From the NCBI GenBank assembly GCA_012517855.1, contig JAAYUD010000018.1:1-64000 (forward strand): a stretch of 64,000 bases of DNA. Direction: 5' to 3'. The stretch is from Bacteroidales bacterium. Its GTDB lineage: Bacteria > Bacteroidota > Bacteroidia > Bacteroidales > Bacteroidaceae. Of the stretch, positions 18,343 to 27,542 are shown piece by piece. The notes beneath the pieces are model-generated. The model was not told where the DNA came from. It was given only the letters and a program-made list of their open reading frames with translations, and searched no databases. The translations under genes and the position numbers were made by a program. Each line of letters begins with the position of its first letter. Position 1 is the stretch's first letter.

Positions 18343-19542
18343 ATGCCAAAAATTTCTATTAGAGGAACGGAGATGCCAGCGTCTCCAATCAGAAAACTGG
18401 CTCCGCTATCCGATGCGGCAAAGCAAAGGGGAATACATGTTTATCATCTCAATATCGGCCAACCCGATTTACCAACCCCTCAAGTTGCTATTGATGCCAT
18501 CCATAACGTTGATCGTAAAATTTTAGAGTATAGTCCTAGTGCGGGCAATCGCAGTTATCGTGAGAAATTAGTAAAATATTACGAAAAGTATAATATTAAA
18601 TTATCGGCCGACGATATTATTATTACTACAGGTGGTTCAGAAGCGGTATTGTTCTCCTTTCTTTCTTGTCTCAATCCCGGAGACGAAATTATTGTACCAG
18701 AGCCGGCTTATGCCAACTATATGGCTTTTGCCATTTCGGCAGGAGCGGTTATACGTACCATTGCCACAACTATTGAAGAAGGATTTTCGTTGCCCAAAGT
18801 GGAGAAGTTCGAAGAACTGATCAACGAACGAACAAAAGGTATTTTGATATGTAACCCAAACAATCCCACCGGTTACTTATATAGCCGCAAAGAAATGAAT
18901 CAGATTCGCGATTTGGTAAAGAAATACGATTTGTTTCTATTCTCCGACGAAGTTTATCGCGAATTTATTTATACCGGTTCACCATATATATCAGCATGTC
19001 ATCTCAAGGGAATCGAACAAAATGTAGTACTCATCGATTCTGTTTCAAAAAGATATTCGGAATGCGGTATCCGTATCGGTGCTCTCATTACAAAGAATGA
19101 AGAAGTTCGCAAGGCTGTAATGAAGTTCTGTCAGGCACGGCTTAGTCCTCCATTGATTGGCCAGATCGCTGCCGAAGCTTCTCTCGACACTCCCGACGAT
19201 TATCTGCGAGATACTTACGACGAATATGTTGAGCGCCGCAAATGCCTTATCGATGGGCTCAATCGCATTCCCGGCGTTTATTCTCCCATACCGATGGGAG
19301 CATTTTATACTGTAGCCAAATTGCCGGTAGATGATTCCGACAAGTTTTGTGCCTGGTGCCTGAGCGATTTTGAATACGAAGGCGAAACGGTGTTTATGGC
19401 TCCGGCTTCCGGATTTTACACTACGCCGGGTGTAGGACGAAACCAAGTGCGAATAGCATACGTACTAAAAAAAGAAGATCTGAATCGTGCACTATTCATT
19501 TTAGAAAAAGCACTCGAAGCCTATCCAGGTAGAGTCATTTAA
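18343..19542 (+). CDS. Class I/II PLP-dependent aminotransferase
   Basis: A 399-residue aspartate-aminotransferase-fold enzyme. Visible features: NIGQPDLPTP near the N terminus, TTGGSEAV (cofactor phosphate loop), CNPNNPTGY, the PLP lysine in DSVSKRYSECGIRIG and the substrate-binding arginine region NQVRIAYVL. The subgroup with SVSKRYSECGIR is common in Bacteroidota and usually annotated only as pyridoxal-phosphate-dependent aminotransferase, so the amino-acid pair is not predicted. A TAAATTTG box at 18271-18278 may be the -7 element. The LolC/E-like gene follows 28 bases later. Confidence 0.87.
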   Translation: MPKISIRGTEMPASPIRKLAPLSDAAKQRGIHVYHLNIGQPDLPTPQVAIDAIHNVDRKILEYSPSAGNRSYREKLVKYYEKYNIKLSADDIIITTGGSEAVLFSFLSCLNPGDEIIVPEPAYANYMAFAISAGAVIRTIATTIEEGFSLPKVEKFEELINERTKGILICNPNNPTGYLYSRKEMNQIRDLVKKYDLFLFSDEVYREFIYTGSPYISACHLKGIEQNVVLIDSVSKRYSECGIRIGALITKNEEVRKAVMKFCQARLSPPLIGQIAAEASLDTPDDYLRDTYDEYVERRKCLIDGLNRIPGVYSPIPMGAFYTVAKLPVDDSDKFCAWCLSDFEYEGETVFMAPASGFYTTPGVGRNQVRIAYVLKKEDLNRALFILEKALEAYPGRVI

Positions 19543-19570
19543 TATGTAATTAAGGTATAAGAACGAAAAG

Positions 19571-20809
19571 ATGTTATCATTTTTTATTGCCAAACATATA
19601 TATCGCGGTTCGGGGTCGAAGAATTCGTCCCGACCTGCTGTCTTCATAGCGATGGCCGGAATTGCAATAGGCATCATTGTCATGTTAGTGTCTGTAGCGG
19701 TAGTCATCGGATTCAAATCGGAGGTGCGGAACAAAGTTATTGGTTTCGGATCTCATATTCAGATCAGTAATCTGGACGATGCACGATCTTATGAAATGCG
19801 CCCGGTAGTTGTCAACGACAGTTTGCTGGCCGAACTATCTGATTATAAACAAGTAAAGCATATACAACGCTTTTCTACCAAGCCGGGTATCATCAAGACC
19901 GACAGTACTTTTCAAGGTATGGTACTAAAAGGGGTCGGTCCGGAATTCGACCCGACTTTTATGAAAGAACATTTGGTTGCCGGCATCGTACCTCATTTCA
20001 GTGATACTCTTTCGACCAATCAGGTGCTTATCTCCAAAGCCATAGCCGATAAACTGGGACTTAAATTGGGTGATAAAATATATACTTATTATATTAATGA
20101 TAATGTTCGTGCCCGCCGTTTGACTATTAAAGGAATTTATCAGACTAATTTTGCCGAATACGACAAGATATTCCTTATTACAGACATTTATACGGTAAAC
20201 CACCTGAACGGATGGAAAAAAGACCAATATGGAGGAATCGAATTAACTATCAGAGATTATGATTTGCTCAATAAGACGACTTATGATATAGCTTCCAATA
20301 TCGACAAAATGAAAGATAAATATGGTGGTGTTTATTATGTCCGAAATATTGTTCAGCTCAATCCTCAACTATTTGCATGGCTCGGATTGCTCGATATGAA
20401 TGTCTGGGTTATTCTAATATTGATGATAGGCATTGCAGGATTCACCATGGTATCCGGATTGCTCATTATCATCATCGAACGTACCAATATGATTGGTCTA
20501 CTCAAGGCATTGGGTACCAACAATTATACTGTTCGTCGAATATTTTTGTGGCTTTCGGTATTTATTATTGGAAAGGGAATACTGATCGGTGATATTATTG
20601 CCGTAGCATTAATATATCTGCAAGGGCATTTCAAAATAATCAAACTCAATCCGGCTACTTACTATGTCGACACCGTTCCAGTATCGTTCAACGTATTGAT
20701 CTTTATTATTATCAATGTTTGTTCGTTCCTGGTATCGCTTATGATGTTGTTAGGTCCGTCTTATCTGATATCAAAAATACATCCGGCTAACTCCATGCGT
20801 TATGAGTAG
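19571..20809 (+). CDS. LolC/LolE-type lipoprotein-release ABC permease
   Basis: A 412-residue FtsX-superfamily permease with one N-terminal transmembrane segment (FIAMAGIAIGIIVMLVSVAVV), a periplasmic MacB-core-like domain (about 60-260) and three C-terminal segments. The cytoplasmic coupling sequence ERTNMIGLLKALGTNNYTVRRIFLW is typical of LolC/LolE, which extract lipoproteins from the inner membrane for delivery to the outer membrane. No LolD-type ATPase is adjacent, so the partner would be encoded elsewhere. Its 3' end overlaps the convergent glycosyltransferase gene by 23 bases. Confidence 0.85.
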   Translation: MLSFFIAKHIYRGSGSKNSSRPAVFIAMAGIAIGIIVMLVSVAVVIGFKSEVRNKVIGFGSHIQISNLDDARSYEMRPVVVNDSLLAELSDYKQVKHIQRFSTKPGIIKTDSTFQGMVLKGVGPEFDPTFMKEHLVAGIVPHFSDTLSTNQVLISKAIADKLGLKLGDKIYTYYINDNVRARRLTIKGIYQTNFAEYDKIFLITDIYTVNHLNGWKKDQYGGIELTIRDYDLLNKTTYDIASNIDKMKDKYGGVYYVRNIVQLNPQLFAWLGLLDMNVWVILILMIGIAGFTMVSGLLIIIIERTNMIGLLKALGTNNYTVRRIFLWLSVFIIGKGILIGDIIAVALIYLQGHFKIIKLNPATYYVDTVPVSFNVLIFIIINVCSFLVSLMMLLGPSYLISKIHPANSMRYE

Positions 20810-21992
20810 GATTATTGATATAGACACAGTTATTATTTTTGTTTGCAAGTCTGGAATGTCTGAAAATTATTGACTGCCACGGTAGCAGCAATTCAAAATA
20901 GAGGAGAGAGAGGTAATATCTTCTCTCTTCTTTCATATCACGGGCAGCCTTGTTTACTACAGACATAGCTACCAAAAATCTGGTGAGCCACACAACAAAA
21001 GCAATACCTGCCATCAACCAATGAAAGTTTATAGCACTGACCGTAACAGTAGCGATAAAGCAAGCGATAAACAACAATCGGGTAAGTGTTTCAAAACCTA
21101 AGACAAAGCGTTGCGCACCATGATAAAAGCGGGACGTAACCATATAGCTCACTTTATCTTTCTTCCAATCGAGCTTTGCATACTCGGCTCCATCTATCCA
21201 AACAATAGCGTCTTTGGAAGTCTCTACTCTGGTATTTATATCGTTGGCCACTTCGTTGACGAACAAATCGTCTTCACCACGAAATAGTTCCAAATATTTG
21301 GAGAAACCTTTATTCTCGTAAAACAATTTCTTGCGATAGGCCATATTTCTTCCAATGCCTTTGTATGTTTTTGAATTTAGTGCCATACCCAAATAGCGCA
21401 TTGACTCGAAAAGCATATCAAAACAACCCAATTTGTTCAGCCAACCTCTTTTATATGCATAGTTACTATATCCTAATACAATATCCGTAGATGTTGTGAA
21501 ATTTTTGGCCATAGCTCTTAACCATTGATCGCTACTAGGTCTGCAATTCGCTTCGGTAAATACAACCCAATCGTATTTGCTTGCTTTAATTCCTATGGTC
21601 AGAGCCAACTTTTTGCTACTTAGATTTCGCACTTTTTCGGGAGTGAAACTATGGTATAGATTGTCATACTTGCTTTTCAGTTCATTCAAATAAGCTTCGC
21701 TTTCGTCGGTAGAGCCATCGTTTACGACAATAACTTCAAAAGCCGGATAATCTTGTTGCAAAACACTCTCCAAATTTTTCTTCAGGTTAACCGATTCATT
21801 ACAAGCCCGAATAATAATAGATACGGGAGGCAAATCGTCGCCCAAGAAATCAATATTATTTTTTTTCACCGCCTTATTGTGTGCATGAATACGATTGTAT
21901 ATACCATATTGATAAAACAATTGGATGATGAATAACAGGCCCATGACGGACAATAAGATGATTTCTACTATATTGAATGATAATATTTCCAT
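20787..21992 (-). CDS. Family 2 glycosyltransferase, membrane-bound
   Basis: A 401-residue GT-A-fold glycosyltransferase. After an N-terminal transmembrane helix (IVEIILLSVMGLLFIIQLFY) come PPVSIIIRACNE, the donor motif VVNDGSTDES, FTEANCRPSSDQW and FRGEDDLFVNEV; two or three more hydrophobic segments close the protein. This layout is like processive or lipid-linked sugar transferases facing the cytoplasm. Donor and acceptor are unknown and no polysaccharide locus is nearby. On the minus strand TATATTTG at 22010-22017 lies just upstream and could be its -7 element. Confidence 0.85.
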   Translation of the reverse strand: MEILSFNIVEIILLSVMGLLFIIQLFYQYGIYNRIHAHNKAVKKNNIDFLGDDLPPVSIIIRACNESVNLKKNLESVLQQDYPAFEVIVVNDGSTDESEAYLNELKSKYDNLYHSFTPEKVRNLSSKKLALTIGIKASKYDWVVFTEANCRPSSDQWLRAMAKNFTTSTDIVLGYSNYAYKRGWLNKLGCFDMLFESMRYLGMALNSKTYKGIGRNMAYRKKLFYENKGFSKYLELFRGEDDLFVNEVANDINTRVETSKDAIVWIDGAEYAKLDWKKDKVSYMVTSRFYHGAQRFVLGFETLTRLLFIACFIATVTVSAINFHWLMAGIAFVVWLTRFLVAMSVVNKAARDMKEERRYYLSLLYFELLLPWQSIIFRHSRLANKNNNCVYINNPTHNAWS

Positions 21993-22277
21993 TGTTAGTT
22001 GTGCTAAAACAAATATACTGCTTAAAATTGGCTACAAAATTACTTTTATTTGTCGAATAACGGAAAAGATTTCAATAAAATTACGTGTTCAATTAGTCGC
22101 TGGTCGTGGTTATAGAATCGACTACGAAACCTTACAGGTAGGCAAATGAACACTGATACATACTGATGGCACTACCGCGCGGTATGAAAAAAGAACAAGA
22201 TACTTTCGATGGCTACATCTTTATGTTTTTTGAAAAACAAATGTAAGTTATAAAGTGCTCATCTGTTTGTTATTATT

Positions 22278-22361
22278 GTCTCACCAATGTGAGACGTTCA
22301 TCTCACCTTAGTGGTACACATGTCTCACCTTGGTGATACACTCATCCCACCTAGGTGAGAC
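22278..22361. repeat. Cluster of four imperfect GTCTCACC palindromes
   Basis: Four units follow each other at roughly 20-25 bp intervals: GTCTCAC-CAAT-GTGAGAC (22278-22295), TCTCACCTTAGTGGTA, TCTCACCTTGGTGATA and CCCACCTAGGTGAGAC (ending 22361). Each is a small inverted repeat around CACC/GGTG, and the first and last units also pair with each other. They lie in the non-coding gap between the glycosyltransferase and the export operon, upstream of the sigma-54 promoter. Function unknown. Confidence 0.7.
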
Positions 22362-22402
22362 GACAAAAACCAATATACGAATCAAAATTTTCATACTGAT
22401 CT

Positions 22403-22443
22403 TGTCCAATAATTAGACGGTAGTGTCCAAAAGTTGGACACTA
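22403..22443 (+). promoter_or_regulatory. Candidate enhancer (activator) site of the export operon
   Basis: A perfect 9-bp inverted repeat TAGTGTCCA-AAAGT-TGGACACTA (22421-22443) is centred about 88 bp before the predicted sigma-54 start. A further TGTCCAA lies exactly 21 bp upstream of the one in the repeat (22403 and 22424), inside a weaker palindrome GTCCAATAATTAGAC. This distance and phasing suit an NtrC-family activator; it could instead be a hairpin in RNA. Confidence 0.55.
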
Positions 22444-22495
22444 TCTTTTTCCTGTAAAAGTATTATATATCTCATAATCAGTATAATAATAAGTT

Positions 22496-22510
22496 TGGCA
22501 TGGGGATTGC
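22496..22510 (+). promoter_or_regulatory. Sigma-54 (-24/-12) promoter of the export operon
   Basis: TGGCATGGGGATTGC matches the sigma-54 consensus TGGCACGNNNNTTGC at every fixed position but one (C to T), with the exact GG-to-GC spacing. Transcription would start near 22522, 17 bases before the TolC-family ATG. No TAnnTTTG box is seen in this gap on the plus strand near the gene. Confidence 0.75.
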
Positions 22511-22538
22511 ATTAACATGAGAAAAGAATGATAAAAAG

Positions 22539-23867
22539 ATGAAAAGATATATTACATTTATATTGGTTAGTTATGTTTTTGTTTTGTCGGGTCAGGCACA
22601 AGCAGGATTGTGGACTATGGATCGCTGCATGAAATATGCCATCGAACATAGCACTACTGTGCAGAAAAGGATCTTCGAAGCTTCAAATTATAAAGCAGAC
22701 TATCATGCTGCAGTCAATTCTTTCGTTCCGAAACTAGCAGCAGAAGTCAGTGCACAATATAATTGGGGACGTAACATCGATCCGTCCACCAATACTTACA
22801 ATACAATTACAACTTTCAACAATTACTATAATCTATACAGTTCGGTTTATTTGTTCGACGGTGGACAGATAATAAACCAATTCAAACAAGCGCGTATAAA
22901 CAAAATGCAAGGAGAAAACGAAATACAGCGAGCACGCGACGATAAAGCTATCGAAGTGATGCAAGCTTTTATCGATGCAGCATACTACAAAGAATGTATA
23001 GGCCTTGCCCAAGATAAACTGGCCGATAGTAATCAGACACTACTCAAGACCAATAGACAAGAAGAATTGGGAATAAAGGGACGTCCCGATGTAGCGCAAG
23101 TCAAAGCGCAGGTGGCCGAAGATGATTATAACCTCACTCATCAACAGAATTTATATAATACGGCTTTACTTACACTGAAAAGTGCGATGAGTTATCCATC
23201 ATCCGACTCGTTGACAATAGATACATTGACCCAATGTATCAACCCTGAGTTCAAAGCGGAAAAAGCCGATGACATATACCTCTATGCCCTAAATGGTAAT
23301 CCCATTGCAAAGTCGGCAGACTACAACATACAGAAAGCAAAATACCAATACAACATAATGAAAGGAAAAATATTGCCGTCTTTCTCTCTCACGGCAGGTG
23401 TCGCTACCAACTACTACAAAAACTTTTCGGGTAGTGACACCACCATTCCTTTCAGAACACAATTCAAAAATAATAGGGGAGAATATGTGGGTGCCGTATT
23501 ATCAATTCCCATATTCAACGGATCGACCAGAAGCGATATAAAGAAGGCAAAGAACAATATTCAGATAGCCATGCTCGATAGGGATGAGACAACACGTAAG
23601 CTACATACCGATATCGAACAGGCATTATTGGATTGCAATGGCTATGTGAAAGAGATTCGACAAATGGAAAATAAAGTCAACGCCGATTCTTTAGCTTATT
23701 ATGTTGTCAAGCGGAAGTTCGAAGAAGGAATGGTAAGTGCCATCGATTTACATACTTCGTCGAATACGCTTTTGCAGTCGCGCATTACACTATTGCAGAA
23801 ACGTATGCTCTATACGATAAAGAGCCGTTTGATAGACTATTATAAAGGAGAAAGTTTAATAAAATAA
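22539..23867 (+). CDS. TolC-family outer-membrane efflux protein
   Basis: The outer-membrane channel of a tripartite exporter. A signal peptide (MKRYITFILVSYVFVLSGQAQA) is followed by two OEP-type repeats (about 25-210 and 240-440), rich in long helices, with the pattern AVNSFVPKLAAEVSAQYNWGRN and ILPSFSLTAGV. The length of 442 is typical. It is the first of five genes on one strand with gaps of 13-37 bases, behind the sigma-54 promoter. Substrate unknown. Confidence 0.9.
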   Translation: MKRYITFILVSYVFVLSGQAQAGLWTMDRCMKYAIEHSTTVQKRIFEASNYKADYHAAVNSFVPKLAAEVSAQYNWGRNIDPSTNTYNTITTFNNYYNLYSSVYLFDGGQIINQFKQARINKMQGENEIQRARDDKAIEVMQAFIDAAYYKECIGLAQDKLADSNQTLLKTNRQEELGIKGRPDVAQVKAQVAEDDYNLTHQQNLYNTALLTLKSAMSYPSSDSLTIDTLTQCINPEFKAEKADDIYLYALNGNPIAKSADYNIQKAKYQYNIMKGKILPSFSLTAGVATNYYKNFSGSDTTIPFRTQFKNNRGEYVGAVLSIPIFNGSTRSDIKKAKNNIQIAMLDRDETTRKLHTDIEQALLDCNGYVKEIRQMENKVNADSLAYYVVKRKFEEGMVSAIDLHTSSNTLLQSRITLLQKRMLYTIKSRLIDYYKGESLIK

Positions 23868-23904
23868 TAAAAACATATTTGTCTAACCGCAAAAAGAGAA
23901 AACA

Positions 23905-25158
23905 ATGGATATCAAGATAGAAAAGAAAAAAAGTATCATCCCGCGCAAATACATCCCATATATAGCAGGAAGCATCGTATTGATTGGAGCACTATTATGG
24001 TTGGGACTCAGCAACTTTTCGACTACGCTGAAGGTTGAAAAGCGAGGGTTGAGCATCGACGACGTAAAGAAAGAACAGTTCAACGACTATGTTCGTCTCG
24101 ACGGGCAAGTGGCGCCTATCAGTGTGGTGCAGATTAGTCCCGAAGAAGGGGGCATTGTGATGGAAAAAGTGGTAGACGAAGGCGCCCAAGTAAAGAAGGG
24201 TGATGTAATAGTAAAATTAAGCAATTCGAGTCTCGATCTACAAATACTGAACGCAGAATCGGAACTCGCCGAAAAACAAAATTTACTACGCAATACGCAG
24301 ATCAGCATGGAGCAGGATCGATTGAACAATAAGAATGAAAAACTCCAACTGGATATGGATATTGTTCGTAAACGCCGTACTTACCAGCAGCAAGCCAAGC
24401 TTTATAAAGAACAGCTTAATTCGAAAGAAGAATACATTCAAGCAAAAGAAGATTATGAATTGGCGGTAAAGAAACATAGTTTGATTGTAAGGAGGCTGAG
24501 CCAGGATAGTTTGTACAGACGTACACAAGTAAGTCAGATGTCAGAAAATCTGGACAATATGAGAAGAAATGTATTGTTGGTACGTCAGCGGAAAGAGCAT
24601 CTAAATATCCGTAGTTTAATAAATGGAGAAGTAGGATTGCTGGATGTGGAACTTGGAGAGAATATTACTCCGGGGCAGAAGATCGGTCAGATCAATGACA
24701 TGAGCGATTTCAAGGTCGAAGCCACTATTGATGAGCATTATATAGATAGAATACGTCAGGGACTGGCTGCTACGTTCGAACGCGAAGGTAAAACTTATGG
24801 TCTTAGAGTGCGCAAAGTTTATCCCGAAGTGCGCGACGGCAAATTCAAAATAGATTTCGTCTTCACCGGAACTCGACCAAACAATATCCGTACAGGACAG
24901 ACTTACTATATCGATCTACAACTAGGACAGTCCGAACCGGCCGTTATTATACCTAAAGGAACTTTCTTCTCCGTAACCGGCGGCAACTGGATCTTTGTTG
25001 TCGACAAGAGTGGCAAAAAAGCATATCGGCGCAAGATTCGTATCGGACGTCAGAATCCCGAATATTATGAAGTGCTCGAAGGACTTCAACCCGGTGAGAA
25101 AGTCATTACCAGCGGTTACGAAGCATACAAAGACAACGAAATATTAATACTACAATAA
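23905..25158 (+). CDS. HlyD/MacA-type periplasmic adaptor
   Basis: The membrane-fusion protein linking the inner-membrane permeases to the TolC-type channel. One N-terminal transmembrane segment (YIPYIAGSIVLIGALLWLGL) anchors a periplasmic part: a lipoyl half-motif (VVDEGAQVKKGDVIVKL, near residue 95), a long coiled-coil hairpin (about 115-225), the second lipoyl half (ISPEEGG and GEVGLLDVELGENITPGQKIG) and a beta-barrel with membrane-proximal domain. Length 417. It lies 37 bases after the channel gene and 13 before the first permease. Confidence 0.9.
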   Translation: MDIKIEKKKSIIPRKYIPYIAGSIVLIGALLWLGLSNFSTTLKVEKRGLSIDDVKKEQFNDYVRLDGQVAPISVVQISPEEGGIVMEKVVDEGAQVKKGDVIVKLSNSSLDLQILNAESELAEKQNLLRNTQISMEQDRLNNKNEKLQLDMDIVRKRRTYQQQAKLYKEQLNSKEEYIQAKEDYELAVKKHSLIVRRLSQDSLYRRTQVSQMSENLDNMRRNVLLVRQRKEHLNIRSLINGEVGLLDVELGENITPGQKIGQINDMSDFKVEATIDEHYIDRIRQGLAATFEREGKTYGLRVRKVYPEVRDGKFKIDFVFTGTRPNNIRTGQTYYIDLQLGQSEPAVIIPKGTFFSVTGGNWIFVVDKSGKKAYRRKIRIGRQNPEYYEVLEGLQPGEKVITSGYEAYKDNEILILQ

Positions 25159-25171
25159 TACTTTTTAAACG

Positions 25172-27517
25172 ATGAATCATCTATTTCATATCAAATCGTA
25201 TTTTAAGTTTCTAGAACGCAACAAGGCCTATACATTGATTAATGTCTTCGGACTATCCATCAGCTTGATGTTTGTGATCCTCATCGGCGTTTATACACAG
25301 CAAGAATATAATATCGACAAGATGCATTCTAAAGCTGATAGGATATATGCTTTGGGAGGGACAATAAAAGGAGAACCAAAAGCGTTCGAAGCTTCCCATC
25401 ACGATATTCAGGCTAAGCTGTTAAGTCGTTATCCCGAAATAGAATCGACTTGTGCGGTATCGAGGGCTCAATTGTATCTGAACATGCCTTATGGAAGTAA
25501 ACTGAAGACGAAAACACTTTTAGTAGATTCGACCTTCTACAAATTGTTTGACTTTGAGCTGGTAGAAGGCAACAGAAATACGGTGCTAAACGAGAAAAAC
25601 AGCGCCGTAGTAACCGAAGAGTGTGCAAAAAAGATATTCGGTAGTGTAGATCCAATAGGTCAAACGATCACTTACAATGATTCCATTCATCTGGTAGTGA
25701 CCGGAGTGGCAAAGAAAATGGAGAACTCTTGCTTGTGTGATAATGATATGCTGATTCGATTTGAAAATGCAAAAAATTACAATTCGGCTTTACTTGGTTC
25801 AGGGATGGGTAATGCAACGGGAGCGTCAGTATTTATCCTTGCCAAGCCCAATACGGACCTGATGTCGAAAACAAAAGATATGACGAGTTACTTTAAAACA
25901 TTCTTTTGGTTTTACAAAATGCCCGATTGTGGTGATAAAGTGCTCTTATTTCCATTCAATAAATTGTATTTTTCGAATACCGACAGTTGCACGGAAGTTA
26001 CTACTCGAGGTGATTTGAAATTGGTAAATATTTTGTTCACCGTTGGGTTAGTCATTTTGCTTTTTGCCATTATGAATTATATAAATCTGACAGTTGCTCA
26101 GAGTGGATTTCGTGCTCGCGAAATGGCAATCAGAAGATTGCTGGGCAGTCAGCGCAAAGAAATCATCACCCGATTGATATTTGAGAGCATATTGCTTTGT
26201 TTCATTTCCTTATTGATAGCTCTCGCACTAGCATTCTCGTTAGCACCTTATGCCAATCGGATACTAAATACCAAATTAATGATAGGCAACGTATTTCATG
26301 CGCTCGATTTGAGTATCATCTTTTTTGTTCTTTTGGTTGTCGGAACACTGGCCGGCGTATTTCCCGCTATTGTTATCTCGGCATCCAAACCCATAGAGAT
26401 AGTACGCGGCACATTTTTACGTCGTACAAAAATGGTATTCAGTAAAATATTCATTACTTTTCAAAACATGATAACCATTGTAATGATTGCTGTATCGCTG
26501 ACAATGATGCTTCAAATTCATCATCTCATCAAAGCACCACTAGGCTATGATACCAAGGGGCTGGTATATATCAATAATCCGGGAGACAGCATCAAGGCAA
26601 CGACTTTCATCAACGAACTTCGCAATCAATCGTGCATATCGAATGTTTCGGCATGCGATGGAATCCCCTTTAATCGTGGTAACAATAATACGATTCTATA
26701 TCAAGGAAAAACCATCAGTTTTCAAACATTGATAGGCGACACTGCCTATATGGATATTTTGGGCCTGAAATTAAAACAAGACAACCATACGGCCAATACA
26801 ACAAAATGTTATTATAATATGCAAGCCTTCAACGAACTTGGACTAAAAAGTGATGCAAGAAGTATTCCCTGTCTTGAAGACAAATCGACTATCGATGGTA
26901 TTATTAGAGATATACATATAGGCGACATCACTACCGGACAACACCCGTTGCGTGTCATCATCAAAAAGAGTATAGCAGATCCATGGGCATTTCTTATCAA
27001 AGTAAATGGGGATCCGGTAGAAGCTTACGAACAAATACAAAAGACATATAGCAAGATATACCAATTAAGCTTGGATGAGGACCATCCGTATATTGATCAA
27101 CAGATAGAACAGAATTTCGAGAAGGAAATACGCCTTTCGCATATCATCTCCATCTTTGCTTTCATTGCCGTTTTGGTATCATTGCTGGGACTTGTAGCGA
27201 TGAGTACTTATTTCATTCAACAACGACGCAAAGAAATAGCGATACGCAAAGTCTTTGGCAGTACCAATGTACAAATATGGAAGAAGTTATTAAAGGCGTT
27301 TCTTACGTATGTTATCATAGCTTTTGTACTTGCCATACCTGTGATATATTATTTCATGTCTCATTGGCTATCGGACTATAGCTACCGCATCAGTTTGAGC
27401 CCTTTGATATTTATTATTGCCGGACTGTTCTGTCTCATTATTTCTTTTGTCGCCGTATTCGTTCAGAGCTATCAAGCATCAAATGCCAATCCGGTTGACA
27501 GCGTGAAAGATAATTGA
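25172..27517 (+). CDS. ABC transporter permease, FtsX/MacB family (first of two)
   Basis: A 781-residue permease with the Bacteroidota double layout: transmembrane helix (TLINVFGLSISLMFVILIGVY), periplasmic MacB-like domain, three helices with FtsX signature (AREMAIRRLLGSQRKEI), a central helix (TFQNMITIVMIAVSLTMML), a second periplasmic domain and three final helices (KEIAIRKVFGSTNVQIWK). It probably forms a mechanotransmitting complex with the ATPase at the end of the operon rather than a classical import channel. Its partner permease follows after 25 bases. Substrate unknown. Confidence 0.88.
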   Translation: MNHLFHIKSYFKFLERNKAYTLINVFGLSISLMFVILIGVYTQQEYNIDKMHSKADRIYALGGTIKGEPKAFEASHHDIQAKLLSRYPEIESTCAVSRAQLYLNMPYGSKLKTKTLLVDSTFYKLFDFELVEGNRNTVLNEKNSAVVTEECAKKIFGSVDPIGQTITYNDSIHLVVTGVAKKMENSCLCDNDMLIRFENAKNYNSALLGSGMGNATGASVFILAKPNTDLMSKTKDMTSYFKTFFWFYKMPDCGDKVLLFPFNKLYFSNTDSCTEVTTRGDLKLVNILFTVGLVILLFAIMNYINLTVAQSGFRAREMAIRRLLGSQRKEIITRLIFESILLCFISLLIALALAFSLAPYANRILNTKLMIGNVFHALDLSIIFFVLLVVGTLAGVFPAIVISASKPIEIVRGTFLRRTKMVFSKIFITFQNMITIVMIAVSLTMMLQIHHLIKAPLGYDTKGLVYINNPGDSIKATTFINELRNQSCISNVSACDGIPFNRGNNNTILYQGKTISFQTLIGDTAYMDILGLKLKQDNHTANTTKCYYNMQAFNELGLKSDARSIPCLEDKSTIDGIIRDIHIGDITTGQHPLRVIIKKSIADPWAFLIKVNGDPVEAYEQIQKTYSKIYQLSLDEDHPYIDQQIEQNFEKEIRLSHIISIFAFIAVLVSLLGLVAMSTYFIQQRRKEIAIRKVFGSTNVQIWKKLLKAFLTYVIIAFVLAIPVIYYFMSHWLSDYSYRISLSPLIFIIAGLFCLIISFVAVFVQSYQASNANPVDSVKDN

Positions 27518-27542
27518 TCATAAACATTCAAAACTATAAATA

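Noticed and set aside
22278-22361. CRISPR array
   Set aside because: Units are palindromes of differing sequence without unique spacers of constant length, and no cas genes are nearby.
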